From positions 420,040 through 484,039 of the forward strand of contig NZ_JANUGU010000004.1 of the NCBI RefSeq assembly GCF_024753145.1: DNA of 64,000 nt, read 5' to 3'. This DNA is from Massilia terrae (GTDB taxonomy: Bacteria > Pseudomonadota > Gammaproteobacteria > Burkholderiales > Burkholderiaceae_D). Below, one piece after another: positions 18,952 through 26,977 of this stretch. Every line of letters begins with the position of its first letter. The first letter of the stretch is position 1. Position numbers and translations under genes: made by a program. The notes below the pieces were generated by a model. It ran no database searches. It was given only the letters and a program-made list of their open reading frames with translations, and had not been told where the DNA came from.

Positions 18952-19290
18952 ATGCCGAACGTTACCGTACTGCCACATCCCGAGTTCGCGCCGGACGGCG
19001 CCAGCTTCGAGGCCGAAGGCCCGAGCTCCCTGTGCGACGCCCTGCTCGACCATGGCGTGGAAATAGAACATGCTTGTGGGAAGGTCGGCGCCTGCACCAC
19101 CTGCCACGTGATCGTGCGCGAAGGCTACGATTCCCTGAACCCGCCGGAAGAAGACGAAGAGGACATGCTCGACCGCGCGTGGGGCTTGGAGCCGGCCTCG
19201 CGCCTGTCATGCCAGGCCATCATTGGCGACCAGGACCTCGTGGTCGAGATCCCGCGCTACTCGATTAATCTGGAAAAAGAAAAAGGCTGA
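18952..19290 (+). CDS. fdx: 2Fe-2S ferredoxin of the ISC type
   Basis: The 112-residue protein matches the adrenodoxin-type ferredoxin of the iron-sulfur cluster assembly system. Cluster cysteines lie in EHACGKVGACTTCHVIV, with the fourth in RLSCQAII. The conserved EDMLDRAWGLEPASRLSCQA and the end DLVVEIPRYSIN are both present. The start is chosen as the second of two adjacent ATG codons because the family begins MPxxxVLPH. No other isc gene is nearby, so it is a detached member of the system. It supplies electrons for cluster assembly in the cytoplasm. Confidence 0.95.
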   Translation: MPNVTVLPHPEFAPDGASFEAEGPSSLCDALLDHGVEIEHACGKVGACTTCHVIVREGYDSLNPPEEDEEDMLDRAWGLEPASRLSCQAIIGDQDLVVEIPRYSINLEKEKG

Positions 19291-19365
19291 GCGGCAACCG
19301 TCAGGCTGCCATCCCAGCGCTTGTGGTATTGCTGCGCGGCCAGCCGGCCGCGCGAAGGGTTTGGA

Positions 19366-19716
19366 TCAGTCCAGCTTCCAGGCGTAGTCGACGCGGGTCC
19401 AGGTCTGGGCCGGCGCGCCGTCCTTGGTGCCCGGCTTGAACTTGCACGCGGCCAGGCCTTTCAGCGCTGCCTTGTCCAGGTTCTTCGAGCCGCTCGACTT
19501 TTCCAGCTTCGAGTCGGCCACGCTGCCGTCCGTGTTGATCAGGAAGGACATCGACGTCGTGCCTTGCTCTTCGTTCAGCAGAGATGCCTTCGGATACTCG
19601 ACCTTGCACTTCGACGCATCGAAGCTGGCGGGCACTTCACCGGCGGCGGCCAGGCCGGCCACACCGGCCAGGACCAGGCCCGCAAAGACATTCACATAAG
19701 GCTTTTTCGTAGACAT
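19366..19716 (-). CDS. Periplasmic TonB C-terminal-domain-like protein
   Basis: The 116-residue protein has a signal peptide (about residues 1-26, ending GLAAAG). A short domain follows in which GTTSMSFLINTDGSVADSKL and ALKGLAACKFKPGT match the C-terminal beta-alpha-beta domain of TonB energy transducers. It lacks the proline-rich spanner and membrane anchor of a working TonB, so it is a free periplasmic TonB-fold protein of unknown role. A strong ribosome binding site (GAGGGA) precedes the ATG. It lies between the ferredoxin (convergent) and the chemoreceptor. The chemoreceptor stop is 45 bases upstream, so the two may share a transcript. Confidence 0.85.
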   Translation of the reverse strand: MSTKKPYVNVFAGLVLAGVAGLAAAGEVPASFDASKCKVEYPKASLLNEEQGTTSMSFLINTDGSVADSKLEKSSGSKNLDKAALKGLAACKFKPGTKDGAPAQTWTRVDYAWKLD

Positions 19717-19761
19717 ACCATTTCCCTCTAAATTTTTGCTTATTGGTTGTTGCTGTACTGC

Positions 19762-21552
19762 TTAGAATTCTTCCCACTCGTCGCCTGCCGTCGCGGCGGT
19801 GGCGGGGGCTTTCGGCCGGGCCGGCGGCTCGGCGCTGTCGGCGCGCGCGGCCGCCGGCGCGGCGGCGGCGGGCTTCTTGATCCCGGCGCGGTTGCCGGCG
19901 CGGCGGGCCGGCGCGCGCACCACCGCCGGCACGCTGGCGGCGACCGGCGCGGCCAGGGCCACCGACGGTTCAGTGCGGTGCGCGTCGTTCTCGTCCAGTT
20001 TGAAGATGCTGACCACGCGCGACAGCTCGCCGGCCTGGTCCTGCAGGCTCTGCGCGGCGGCAGCGGCCTCTTCCACCAGCGATGCGTTCTGCTGGGTCAT
20101 GCTGTCCATCTCGATGATCGACAGGTTGACCTGTTCGATGCCGGCGCTCTGCTCGGCGCTGGCGGCGGCGATGTCGCTCATGATGTCGGTCACGCGCTTA
20201 ACGCTCGACACCACTTCTTCCATCGTCACACCGGCCTGGCCGACCAGCTTGCTGCCGCGTTCGACCTTCTCGACCGAATCGCCGATCAGGGTCTTGATCT
20301 CTTTTGCCGCGGCAGCCGAGCGTTGCGCCAGATTGCGCACTTCGGATGCCACCACCGCGAAGCCGCGGCCCTGCTCGCCGGCGCGGGCGGCTTCCACCGC
20401 CGCGTTCAGCGCCAGGATGTTGGTCTGGAAGGCGATACCGTCGATCACGCCGATGATGTCTGCAATCTTGTTAGCCGAGCTATTGATCTCGCCCATGGTG
20501 CCGACCACCTGCGACACCACTTCACCACCCTTGCGCGCGACGTCCGAGGCGCTGGCGGCCAGCTGGTTCGCTTCGCGGGCGTTCTCGGCGTTCTGGCGCA
20601 CGGTGGTGGTCAGTTCTTCCATCGCCGATGCGGTCTTCTCCAGCGAGCTGGCCTGCAGTTCGGTACGCGAGGACAGGTCCAGGTTGCCGGCGGCGATTTC
20701 GCGCGAGGCGGTGCCGATGGTCTCGGTCCCGCGGCGCACCTGGGCCACGATGTCGACCAGGCTGTTGCGCATCTCGCGCATCTCGACCAGCAGGCTGCCG
20801 CGGTCGTTGACCGGGGTATCGATGCGGATCGACAGGTCGCCGTGCGCGATGCTGCCGGCAATGCTGGCGGTGTAGCCAGGCTCGCCGCCCAGTTGCTTGA
20901 GCAGGCTGCGCGAGATCACCCACGCGGCGGCCACGCCCATGGCCACGGCCAGCCCCAGCATCACCAGCATGAAGTTACGGGCATTCGAGAACGCGGTTTC
21001 GGCGTCGGTCTGGGCCTGGGCATTGAGCTTCTGCTCGAGCGCGGCCAGCTGCTCCAGCGAATCCATCCACTTCTTCTGGGCCGGACGGATTTCCTTGATC
21101 ATCACGCGGGTGGCGTCCTCGGCCTTGTTGGCCAGGTACAGCTCGGATGCCTTGCCGATCGCCGGCATCGCCACGCCTTCGGCTTCCTTCACGGCCGCCA
21201 GCAGGGTCTTTTCCTGCTGCGACGATTCGGCCGCGAACTTGGCGTCCAGCTTGGCCTGCACTTCGTCGTATTTGCGGGTCTGTTCCTTGAACTTGTTCAG
21301 TTCAGGTTCCATGTCGTCCGCGCTGGTCATCAGGGTGAGGGTGCGCAGGGACGTGACGCGTTCGCTGACGTTGTTGCGCATATCGACCACGAGCCCGGTC
21401 ACGACGTTGTTCACGCCGACCACGTGGTCGAGGCGGTCCTGAATCTGCGCCATGCGCAGGATGCCGACAACGGTCACGACGACCAGCAGCACCAGCACCA
21501 GGGCAAAACCGAGGCCCAGGCGCATTCCGACCTTCATATTCGTCAAATTCAT
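19762..21552 (-). CDS. Methyl-accepting chemotaxis protein
   Basis: The 596-residue receptor has the classical layout. A membrane helix at about 12-33 is followed by a helical periplasmic sensor domain of the 4HB type to about residue 185. A second helix ([20 protein letters not shown]), a HAMP domain and the cytoplasmic signalling rod come next. The rod's hairpin tip is [20 protein letters not shown]. The protein ends in DEWEEF after an alanine/proline-rich linker; a C-terminal aromatic-acidic pentapeptide of this kind tethers CheR and CheB in other bacteria. The frame is open further upstream, but the ATG at 21552 has AAGGGA in the right place. No chemotaxis genes are adjacent. The ligand is unknown. 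Confidence 0.95.
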   Translation of the reverse strand: MNLTNMKVGMRLGLGFALVLVLLVVVTVVGILRMAQIQDRLDHVVGVNNVVTGLVVDMRNNVSERVTSLRTLTLMTSADDMEPELNKFKEQTRKYDEVQAKLDAKFAAESSQQEKTLLAAVKEAEGVAMPAIGKASELYLANKAEDATRVMIKEIRPAQKKWMDSLEQLAALEQKLNAQAQTDAETAFSNARNFMLVMLGLAVAMGVAAAWVISRSLLKQLGGEPGYTASIAGSIAHGDLSIRIDTPVNDRGSLLVEMREMRNSLVDIVAQVRRGTETIGTASREIAAGNLDLSSRTELQASSLEKTASAMEELTTTVRQNAENAREANQLAASASDVARKGGEVVSQVVGTMGEINSSANKIADIIGVIDGIAFQTNILALNAAVEAARAGEQGRGFAVVASEVRNLAQRSAAAAKEIKTLIGDSVEKVERGSKLVGQAGVTMEEVVSSVKRVTDIMSDIAAASAEQSAGIEQVNLSIIEMDSMTQQNASLVEEAAAAAQSLQDQAGELSRVVSIFKLDENDAHRTEPSVALAAPVAASVPAVVRAPARRAGNRAGIKKPAAAAPAAARADSAEPPARPKAPATAATAGDEWEEF

Positions 21553-21560
21553 TTGGTCCC

Positions 21561-21578
21561 TTCTCTCTCTCTCTCTCA
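21561..21578. repeat. Dinucleotide repeat (CT)8 next to the chemoreceptor ribosome binding site
   Basis: Eight CT units lie directly upstream of the AAGGGA ribosome binding site of the chemoreceptor, so its mRNA leader carries (GA)8. The tract is outside the coding sequence. Confidence 0.85.
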
Positions 21579-21606
21579 CTTTTGATTGATCGCCCGCTGC
21601 TGCATC

Positions 21607-21621
21607 GACAATGGTATTGTC
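21607..21621. promoter_or_regulatory. Short palindrome upstream of the chemoreceptor gene
   Basis: GACAAT-GGT-ATTGTC is a perfect 6-3-6 inverted repeat 55 bases before the chemoreceptor start. On the minus strand it overlaps a TTGACA box, but no fitting -10 box was found. It could be an operator or chance. Confidence 0.25.
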
Positions 21622-21866
21622 AATTTTGCTTCCGCAGAGCAACTAGCGTATTTGTGTGAGAATAATCCAAAACACTGGCCGTGTAGAAAGATTTAGTAGA
21701 GCCCCGTAAGTTTGTTACGGGTTCACAACAATCATTACAGGATTGACCATTCGCGGCGGCAGAACCGGAATTATAGAGATGAGTGTTTCCTTACGGCAAG
21801 CAAAATGTTGTCGTATTAATGTAAGGACAAGAGAATTGTGGTGCGCGACCGACAGGCCGCGCCGGT

Positions 21867-22901
21867 TCAGGCCGCGCGCGGCATGCGGGCGGCGGCTTCC
21901 AGCAGCAGTTCCGGATTGCCTTCTGCCAGGCGCTTCGGATCGGACAACATCTGGCGGAACGCGCGGGCACCCGGCAGGCCGGACATCAGGCCCAGCATGT
22001 GGCGCGTGATGCTGTTCAGCTTCAGGCCGTGCTTGCCGTACTCGGCCAGCTCGCGGGCGATGTAGGGAATCATCGCCTCCAGCACCTGTTCGCGGGTCTT
22101 CGCGGGCGCGGCATCCCCGTAAAAGCGCTGGTCCCAGCCGGCCATCACCCACGGGTTGTGATAGGCCTCGCGGCCCAGCATGACGCCGTCCACGTGCTCC
22201 AGGTGGCGCGCGATCTCGTCGTCCGACTTGATGCCGCCGTTGATCAGGATTTCCAGGTCGGGGAACTGGCGCTTGAGGTCGTAGGCGACCTCGTATTTCA
22301 ACGGCGGGATCTCGCGGTTTTCCTTCGGCGACAGGCCCTTGAGGATGGCATTGCGGGCGTGGACGATGAAAGTCTTGCAGCCGGCGTCGGCCACGGTGCC
22401 GACGAAATCGCGCACGAAGCCCGCATCCTCGATATTGTCGATGCCGATCCGGTGCTTGACCGTCACGTCGATCGACACCGCGTCGCGCATCGCCTTGACG
22501 CAATCGGCCACCAATTGCGGCTCGGACATCAGGCAGGCGCCGAACGCGCCCTTCTGCACCCGCTCGGACGGGCAGCCGCAGTTCAGGTTGATCTCGTCGT
22601 AGCCCCACTGCTCGCCCAGGCGCGCGCTGTGCGCCAGCTCGGCCGGATCGCTGCCGCCCAGTTGCAGGGCGACCGGATGCTCGATCTCGCTGTAGCGCAG
22701 GTGGCGCGCGACGTCGCCGTGGACCAGCGCCCCCGTGGTCACCATTTCCGTGTACAGGAAAGTGTGGCGCGTGATCTGGCGGTGGAACACGCGGCAGTGG
22801 CGGTCGGTCCAGTCCATCATGGGCGCAACCGACAGCCTGCGCGCGCCGGGTCTGACCGGAGCGGCGGGAACGGTGCGGGATTCGATGGACATCTTGTTCA
22901 T
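21867..22901 (-). CDS. dusA: tRNA-dihydrouridine synthase A
   Basis: This FMN enzyme reduces uridines (U20/U20a in E. coli) in the D loop of tRNA. The family start RLSVAPMMDWTDRHCRVFHR is present. The active-site cysteine lies in the long conserved block INLNCGCPSERVQKGAFGAC. NGGIKSDDEIARHLEHVDGV and MLGREAYHNPW bind FMN and are specific for DusA rather than DusB or DusC. The protein of 344 residues has the normal length. The frame is open for another 49 codons upstream, but these do not look like protein; the ATG at 22901 is chosen, with a second ATG three codons later as alternative. A hairpin at 21703-21721 may end its transcript. Confidence 0.95.
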   Translation of the reverse strand: MNKMSIESRTVPAAPVRPGARRLSVAPMMDWTDRHCRVFHRQITRHTFLYTEMVTTGALVHGDVARHLRYSEIEHPVALQLGGSDPAELAHSARLGEQWGYDEINLNCGCPSERVQKGAFGACLMSEPQLVADCVKAMRDAVSIDVTVKHRIGIDNIEDAGFVRDFVGTVADAGCKTFIVHARNAILKGLSPKENREIPPLKYEVAYDLKRQFPDLEILINGGIKSDDEIARHLEHVDGVMLGREAYHNPWVMAGWDQRFYGDAAPAKTREQVLEAMIPYIARELAEYGKHGLKLNSITRHMLGLMSGLPGARAFRQMLSDPKRLAEGNPELLLEAAARMPRAA

Positions 22902-23032
22902 GGCTGGAAACTGCGGAAAGCGCGACGGCAAAGCCGGCCATTTTACCGCAAGCCGGCCCAGCGGGCTTGGCGCTCCCGGTACGCTCACGCCCTTGATGCT
23001 ACACTGATATGAGGTATTCATTTCGAAGCAGC

Positions 23033-23791
23033 ATGTCCCTGATCCCACCCGCCGATCTTCACCTGCGCAGCTACGGCCGCGGCCTCCCGCCGGACCGCCA
23101 CGCCTTCGCCCAGCTGGTGCTGCCGCTGAGCGGCGAGCTGCTGCTCGACATCGACGGCCGGGCCGGGCGCGCCGATCCGCTGCGCATTGCCTTCGTCGAT
23201 ACCGGCGCCTGGCACTCCACGTTCGGCGATGCGCCCAACCGCTCGATCATCCTCGACCTCGACCTCGGCACTGTCGTCCCGGCGGTGTCGGAGCGCCTGC
23301 GCGAACGGCAATTCCACGACATCGGCCCCGCGACCCGCAAGCTGGTCGAGTTCATGGGCCTGATGGCCGATGGCGGCAGGCTCGCGCCCGGCGTCCTGCA
23401 TGGCTGGGTGCCGCTGCTGCTGGACGCGCTTGCGCTGGATGCTCCGCGCCCCGCTTCGCGCCTGGCCGTGCTGCTGGCCCGCATCGAAGCGGAGCCCGGC
23501 CTGCCGTGGACGACGGAGTCGATGGCCGCCGCCGTCGGCCTGAGCGTCAGCCGGCTGCACGCGCTGTTTCGCGAACAACTCGACACCACCCCGCACGGCT
23601 GGCTGCAGGCGCACCGGCTCGCCCGCGTGCGCGAGTGGCTGGCCAGCACCGAGCTGCCGATAGCCGAGCTCGCCCTGCGCGCAGGCTTCTCGGAACAAAG
23701 TGCCCTCACCCGCGCCTTGCGCAAGGCTTCCGGCCTGACGCCGGCAGCGTACCGCCGCCAAAGCCGGGAGAACGGGTCAACTCGGCAGTAG
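23033..23791 (+). CDS. AraC-family transcriptional regulator
   Basis: The protein of about 252 residues has an N-terminal cupin-like sensor domain (QLVLPLSGELLLDIDGRAGR and DTGAWHSTFG) and a C-terminal double helix-turn-helix. The latter starts around TTESMAAAVGLSVSRLHALF and ends in the AraC signature ELALRAGFSEQSALTRALRK...PAAYRRQ. An upstream ATG at 23009 is also in frame; it overlaps a likely promoter (TACACT/GATATG) and has no ribosome binding site, so the ATG at 23033 preceded by GAAG is preferred with low certainty. The EamA exporter follows 61 bases downstream on the same strand and is the most likely target. Confidence 0.9.
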   Translation: MSLIPPADLHLRSYGRGLPPDRHAFAQLVLPLSGELLLDIDGRAGRADPLRIAFVDTGAWHSTFGDAPNRSIILDLDLGTVVPAVSERLRERQFHDIGPATRKLVEFMGLMADGGRLAPGVLHGWVPLLLDALALDAPRPASRLAVLLARIEAEPGLPWTTESMAAAVGLSVSRLHALFREQLDTTPHGWLQAHRLARVREWLASTELPIAELALRAGFSEQSALTRALRKASGLTPAAYRRQSRENGSTRQ

Positions 23792-23852
23792 ACCCGGTCA
23801 AGACTTCCCGGCGCGGCCACGGCATCATCGCTGGCTCGGGGGAATTAATTTC

Positions 23853-24788
23853 ATGCATCGATTCGCATCACAGAACATCTTGCTCGGCGTTGGCGCGGGC
23901 GTACTGGCCGGCGCCTTCTGGGGGCTGGTCTTCCTCACGCCCGAACTGACGCGCGGCTTCCTGCCGATCCAGCTGTCGGCCGGGCGCTACCTGGCCTACG
24001 GCGCCATCGCGGCGGCCCTGCTCGCACCCTCCTGGCGACGCGTGATCGCCATCCTGAGCTGGAAGGAATGGCGCGCCCTGTGCTGGCTCAGCTTTACCGG
24101 CAACATCATCTACTACGTGTTCCTGGCGAACGCGGTGCGCCTCGGTGGGGTGGCCATGACCTCGCTGGTGATCGGGATGCTGCCGGTCACCGTGACGCTG
24201 GTCGGCAGCCGCGACCACGGCGCGGTGCCGCTGGCGCGCCTGCTCCCATCGCTGGTGCTGAGTGCGGCCGGGCTGGTCTGCATCAGCTGGCCTGCGCTGT
24301 CCTCGGGGCCGAAAGCTTCATTCGTCGGCCTGCTGTGCGCGATCGGCTCGCTGGTGTCGTGGACCACCTACGCAGTCGGCAACAGCCGCTGGCTGGATCG
24401 CCTGTCGCATGTCACGGCCCACGAATGGAGCTTGCTGACCGGCGTCGTGACGGGCGCGCAAGCGCTGCTGCTGGCGGTTCCCGCTTTCCTGCTGACGTCG
24501 ATCGCGCACACGTCGTCCGAATGGCTCTACTTTGCCGGTGTGATGAGTGCGGTGGCCCTGTTCTGCTCGGTGATCGGCAACGCGCTGTGGAACCGCGCCA
24601 GCCGCCTGCTGCCACTGACCATGTCCGGGCAGTTGATCGTGTTCGAGACCCTGTTCGCGCTGCTGTACGGCTTCCTGTGGGAAGCCCGCTGGCCGACCGC
24701 GCTGGAAACGCTGGCGATGGTACTGCTGGTGGCCGGCGTGCTGTCATGCGCCTCCGCCCATCGCCCCTCGGAAGTCCACGCGGAATAA
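23853..24788 (+). CDS. EamA-family (DMT superfamily) transporter
   Basis: The 311-residue protein has ten hydrophobic segments in two repeated halves, as in the drug/metabolite exporters of the EamA group. Typical marks are GAFWGLVFLTPEL in the first helix, SFTGNIIYYVFLANAVRLGG and WTTYAVGNSRWL at the start of the second half, and ALWNRASRLLPLTMSGQL near the end. Such proteins export amino acids or small metabolites by proton antiport. GGGGGAA lies upstream of the ATG. It forms a likely unit with the AraC regulator. Confidence 0.92.
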   Translation: MHRFASQNILLGVGAGVLAGAFWGLVFLTPELTRGFLPIQLSAGRYLAYGAIAAALLAPSWRRVIAILSWKEWRALCWLSFTGNIIYYVFLANAVRLGGVAMTSLVIGMLPVTVTLVGSRDHGAVPLARLLPSLVLSAAGLVCISWPALSSGPKASFVGLLCAIGSLVSWTTYAVGNSRWLDRLSHVTAHEWSLLTGVVTGAQALLLAVPAFLLTSIAHTSSEWLYFAGVMSAVALFCSVIGNALWNRASRLLPLTMSGQLIVFETLFALLYGFLWEARWPTALETLAMVLLVAGVLSCASAHRPSEVHAE

Positions 24789-24800
24789 AACCTGCCAACG

Positions 24801-24839
24801 AAAAAAAACCCGCGGCCTTCGCAGGCAGCGGGTTTTTTA
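24801..24839. terminator. Bidirectional terminator between the EamA gene and typA
   Basis: An A8 run, the stem CCCGC / GCGGG and a T6 run follow each other, so U tracts are produced on both strands. It lies 13 bases after the transporter stop and 16 bases after the typA stop. Confidence 0.88.
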
Positions 24840-24854
24840 TTGAGCAGCGAACGC

Positions 24855-26690
24855 TTACGCGGCTTCGCGGCTGGCCTTCTTGCGCTCGTGTTCCTTCAGG
24901 AAGCGCTTGCGCAGGCGGATGCTCTTCGGCGTGATCTCGACCAGTTCGTCGTCCTCGATGAACTCGACCGCGTACTCCAGCGACATCACGATCGGCGGCA
25001 CCAGGCGCACGGCTTCGTCGGTGCCCGAGGCGCGCACGTTAGTCAGCTGCTTGCCCTTGATCGGGTTGACCACCAGGTCGTTGTCACGCGAGTGGATACC
25101 GATGATCATGCCTTCGTACACCGGGGTGTTGTGCTCGACGAACATGCGGCCGCGGTCCTGCAGCTTCCACAGTGCGTAGGCGACGGCCTGGCCGTCATCC
25201 TGCGAGATCAGCACGCCGTTGCGGCGGCCGGCCAGTTCGCCCTTGCCGTTGTCGACCGGCGAGTAGGCGTCGAACACGTGGCTCATCAGGCCGGTGCCGC
25301 GGGTCAGGGTCATGAAGTCGCCCTGGAAGCCGATCAGGCCACGCGCCGGGATGCGGTACTCGAGGCGCACGCGGCCCTTGCCGTCCGGTTCCATGTTCTG
25401 CAGGTCGCCACGGCGGCGGCCCAGTTCTTCCATCACGCCGCCCTGGTTGACTTCTTCGACGTCGACGGTCAGGTTCTCGTACGGCTCGCACTTGACGCCG
25501 TCGATTTCCTTGAACACGACGCGCGGACGCGACACGGCCAGCTCGAAGCCTTCTCGGCGCATATTTTCCAGCAGGATGGTCAGGTGCAGCTCGCCACGGC
25601 CCGACACTTCGAACACGGTGTCGTCCGGGGTCGGCAGCACGCGCAGCGCAACGTTCGACTTCAGTTCGCGTTCCAGGCGGTCGCGCAGCTGGCGGCTGGT
25701 CACGAACTTGCCTTCGCGGCCGGCCAGCGGCGAATTGTTGACCATGAAATTCATGGTCAGGGTCGGCTCGTCGACGGTCAGCATCGGCAGCGCCTCCGGC
25801 ACGTCCGGTGCGCACACGGTCGAACCGATGCCGATATCTTCGATACCGTTGATCAGCACGATGTCGCCGGCAACGGCTTCATCGACCAGCACGCGCTCCA
25901 GGCCCTTGAAGTTCAACACCTGGTTGATGCGGCCCTTGATCGGGGTCGAGTCCGGACCGTTCATGATGACCACGTCCTGGCCGGCCTTGATACGGCCGCG
26001 GCTGATGCGGCCGATGCCGATCTTGCCCACGTAGGACGAGTAGTCCAGCGAGGTGATCTGCATCTGCAGCGGGCCGTCCGGATTGTCTTCACGCACCGGC
26101 ACGTATTTGAGGATCGCTTCGAACAGCGGCTTCATGTCGCCGTCGCGCACGTCTTCGGTCAGGCCGGCGTAGCCGTTCAGGCCCGAAGCGTAGATGACCG
26201 GGAAGTCGAGCTGCTCGTCGGTTGCGCCGAGCTTGTCGAACAGTTCGAAGGTCTGGTTGATCGCCCACTCGGCGCGTGCGCCCGGACGGTCGATCTTGTT
26301 CAGCACCACGATCGGCTTCAGGCCCAGCGCCAGCGCCTTGCGGGTCACGAAGCGGGTCTGCGGCATCGGGCCTTCCTGGGCGTCGACCAGCAGCAGGACC
26401 GAGTCGACCATCGACAGCACGCGCTCGACCTCACCGCCGAAGTCGGCGTGGCCCGGGGTGTCGACGATGTTGATGTGGGTACCTTCGTACTCGACCGCGC
26501 AGTTCTTCGACAGGATGGTAATACCGCGTTCCTTTTCGAGGTCGTTCGAGTCCATGACCCGGGTATCGACCTGCTGGTTTTCGCGGAAGGTGCCCGACTG
26601 ACGCAGCAGCTGGTCGACCAGGGTGGTTTTACCGTGGTCAACGTGGGCGATGATTGCGATATTACGAATCGCGCGTTTGGTTTGTGACAT
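24855..26690 (-). CDS. typA: Ribosome-associated GTPase TypA/BipA
   Basis: The 611-residue translational GTPase acts in ribosome assembly and stress adaptation. G motifs are in order: [15 protein letters not shown] (G1), RGITILSKN (G2), [16 protein letters not shown] (G3) and [10 protein letters not shown] (G4). The EF-G-like domains and the BipA-specific C-terminal domain ([20 protein letters not shown], ...[19 protein letters not shown]) follow. Length is normal. A TATACT box at 26760-26765 on the minus strand, about 70 bases upstream, is a candidate -10 element; no convincing -35 box was found. Confidence 0.97.
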   Translation of the reverse strand: MSQTKRAIRNIAIIAHVDHGKTTLVDQLLRQSGTFRENQQVDTRVMDSNDLEKERGITILSKNCAVEYEGTHINIVDTPGHADFGGEVERVLSMVDSVLLLVDAQEGPMPQTRFVTRKALALGLKPIVVLNKIDRPGARAEWAINQTFELFDKLGATDEQLDFPVIYASGLNGYAGLTEDVRDGDMKPLFEAILKYVPVREDNPDGPLQMQITSLDYSSYVGKIGIGRISRGRIKAGQDVVIMNGPDSTPIKGRINQVLNFKGLERVLVDEAVAGDIVLINGIEDIGIGSTVCAPDVPEALPMLTVDEPTLTMNFMVNNSPLAGREGKFVTSRQLRDRLERELKSNVALRVLPTPDDTVFEVSGRGELHLTILLENMRREGFELAVSRPRVVFKEIDGVKCEPYENLTVDVEEVNQGGVMEELGRRRGDLQNMEPDGKGRVRLEYRIPARGLIGFQGDFMTLTRGTGLMSHVFDAYSPVDNGKGELAGRRNGVLISQDDGQAVAYALWKLQDRGRMFVEHNTPVYEGMIIGIHSRDNDLVVNPIKGKQLTNVRASGTDEAVRLVPPIVMSLEYAVEFIEDDELVEITPKSIRLRKRFLKEHERKKASREAA

Positions 26691-26977
26691 TGTCTATCCA
26701 GCGTGAGAGAGTGGCGGGAGTACGGACGGGCCAGGACTGCCGATTTAGCATAGCCGGCTAGTATAACACGGTTGCGACATGGGCCTGTAGCCCGGTGTGG
26801 CGAAAACGCGTGGATTTTCAACGGCTTGTGGTTCCGGCTCCGCTTTTCGCGGCGGATGCCGGCCGTTTCCGTCTCAAAACGCTGGCAGCGACGATGCTTG
26901 CGCGGGGTCATATCCGTACCCATGCCCTTCAGTAACATCCTTCCGATAGGCAAAGCCGACGCGAAAGGAATGTTCCG

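Noticed and set aside
19334..19353. Perfect stem GCGCGGCC / GGCCGCGC as terminator between fdx and the TonB-like gene
   Set aside because: No T run follows on either strand, so it is at most a structural hairpin.
21580..21660. A flagellar sigma-28 promoter in front of the chemoreceptor
   Set aside because: No TAAA-N15-GCCGATAA-like sequence was found on the minus strand in the leader region.
21703..21721. Hairpin CCCGTAA-GTTTG-TTACGGG as dusA terminator
   Set aside because: It lies about 145 bases past the stop codon and is not followed by a U tract on the minus strand. It is kept only as a remark in the dusA entry.
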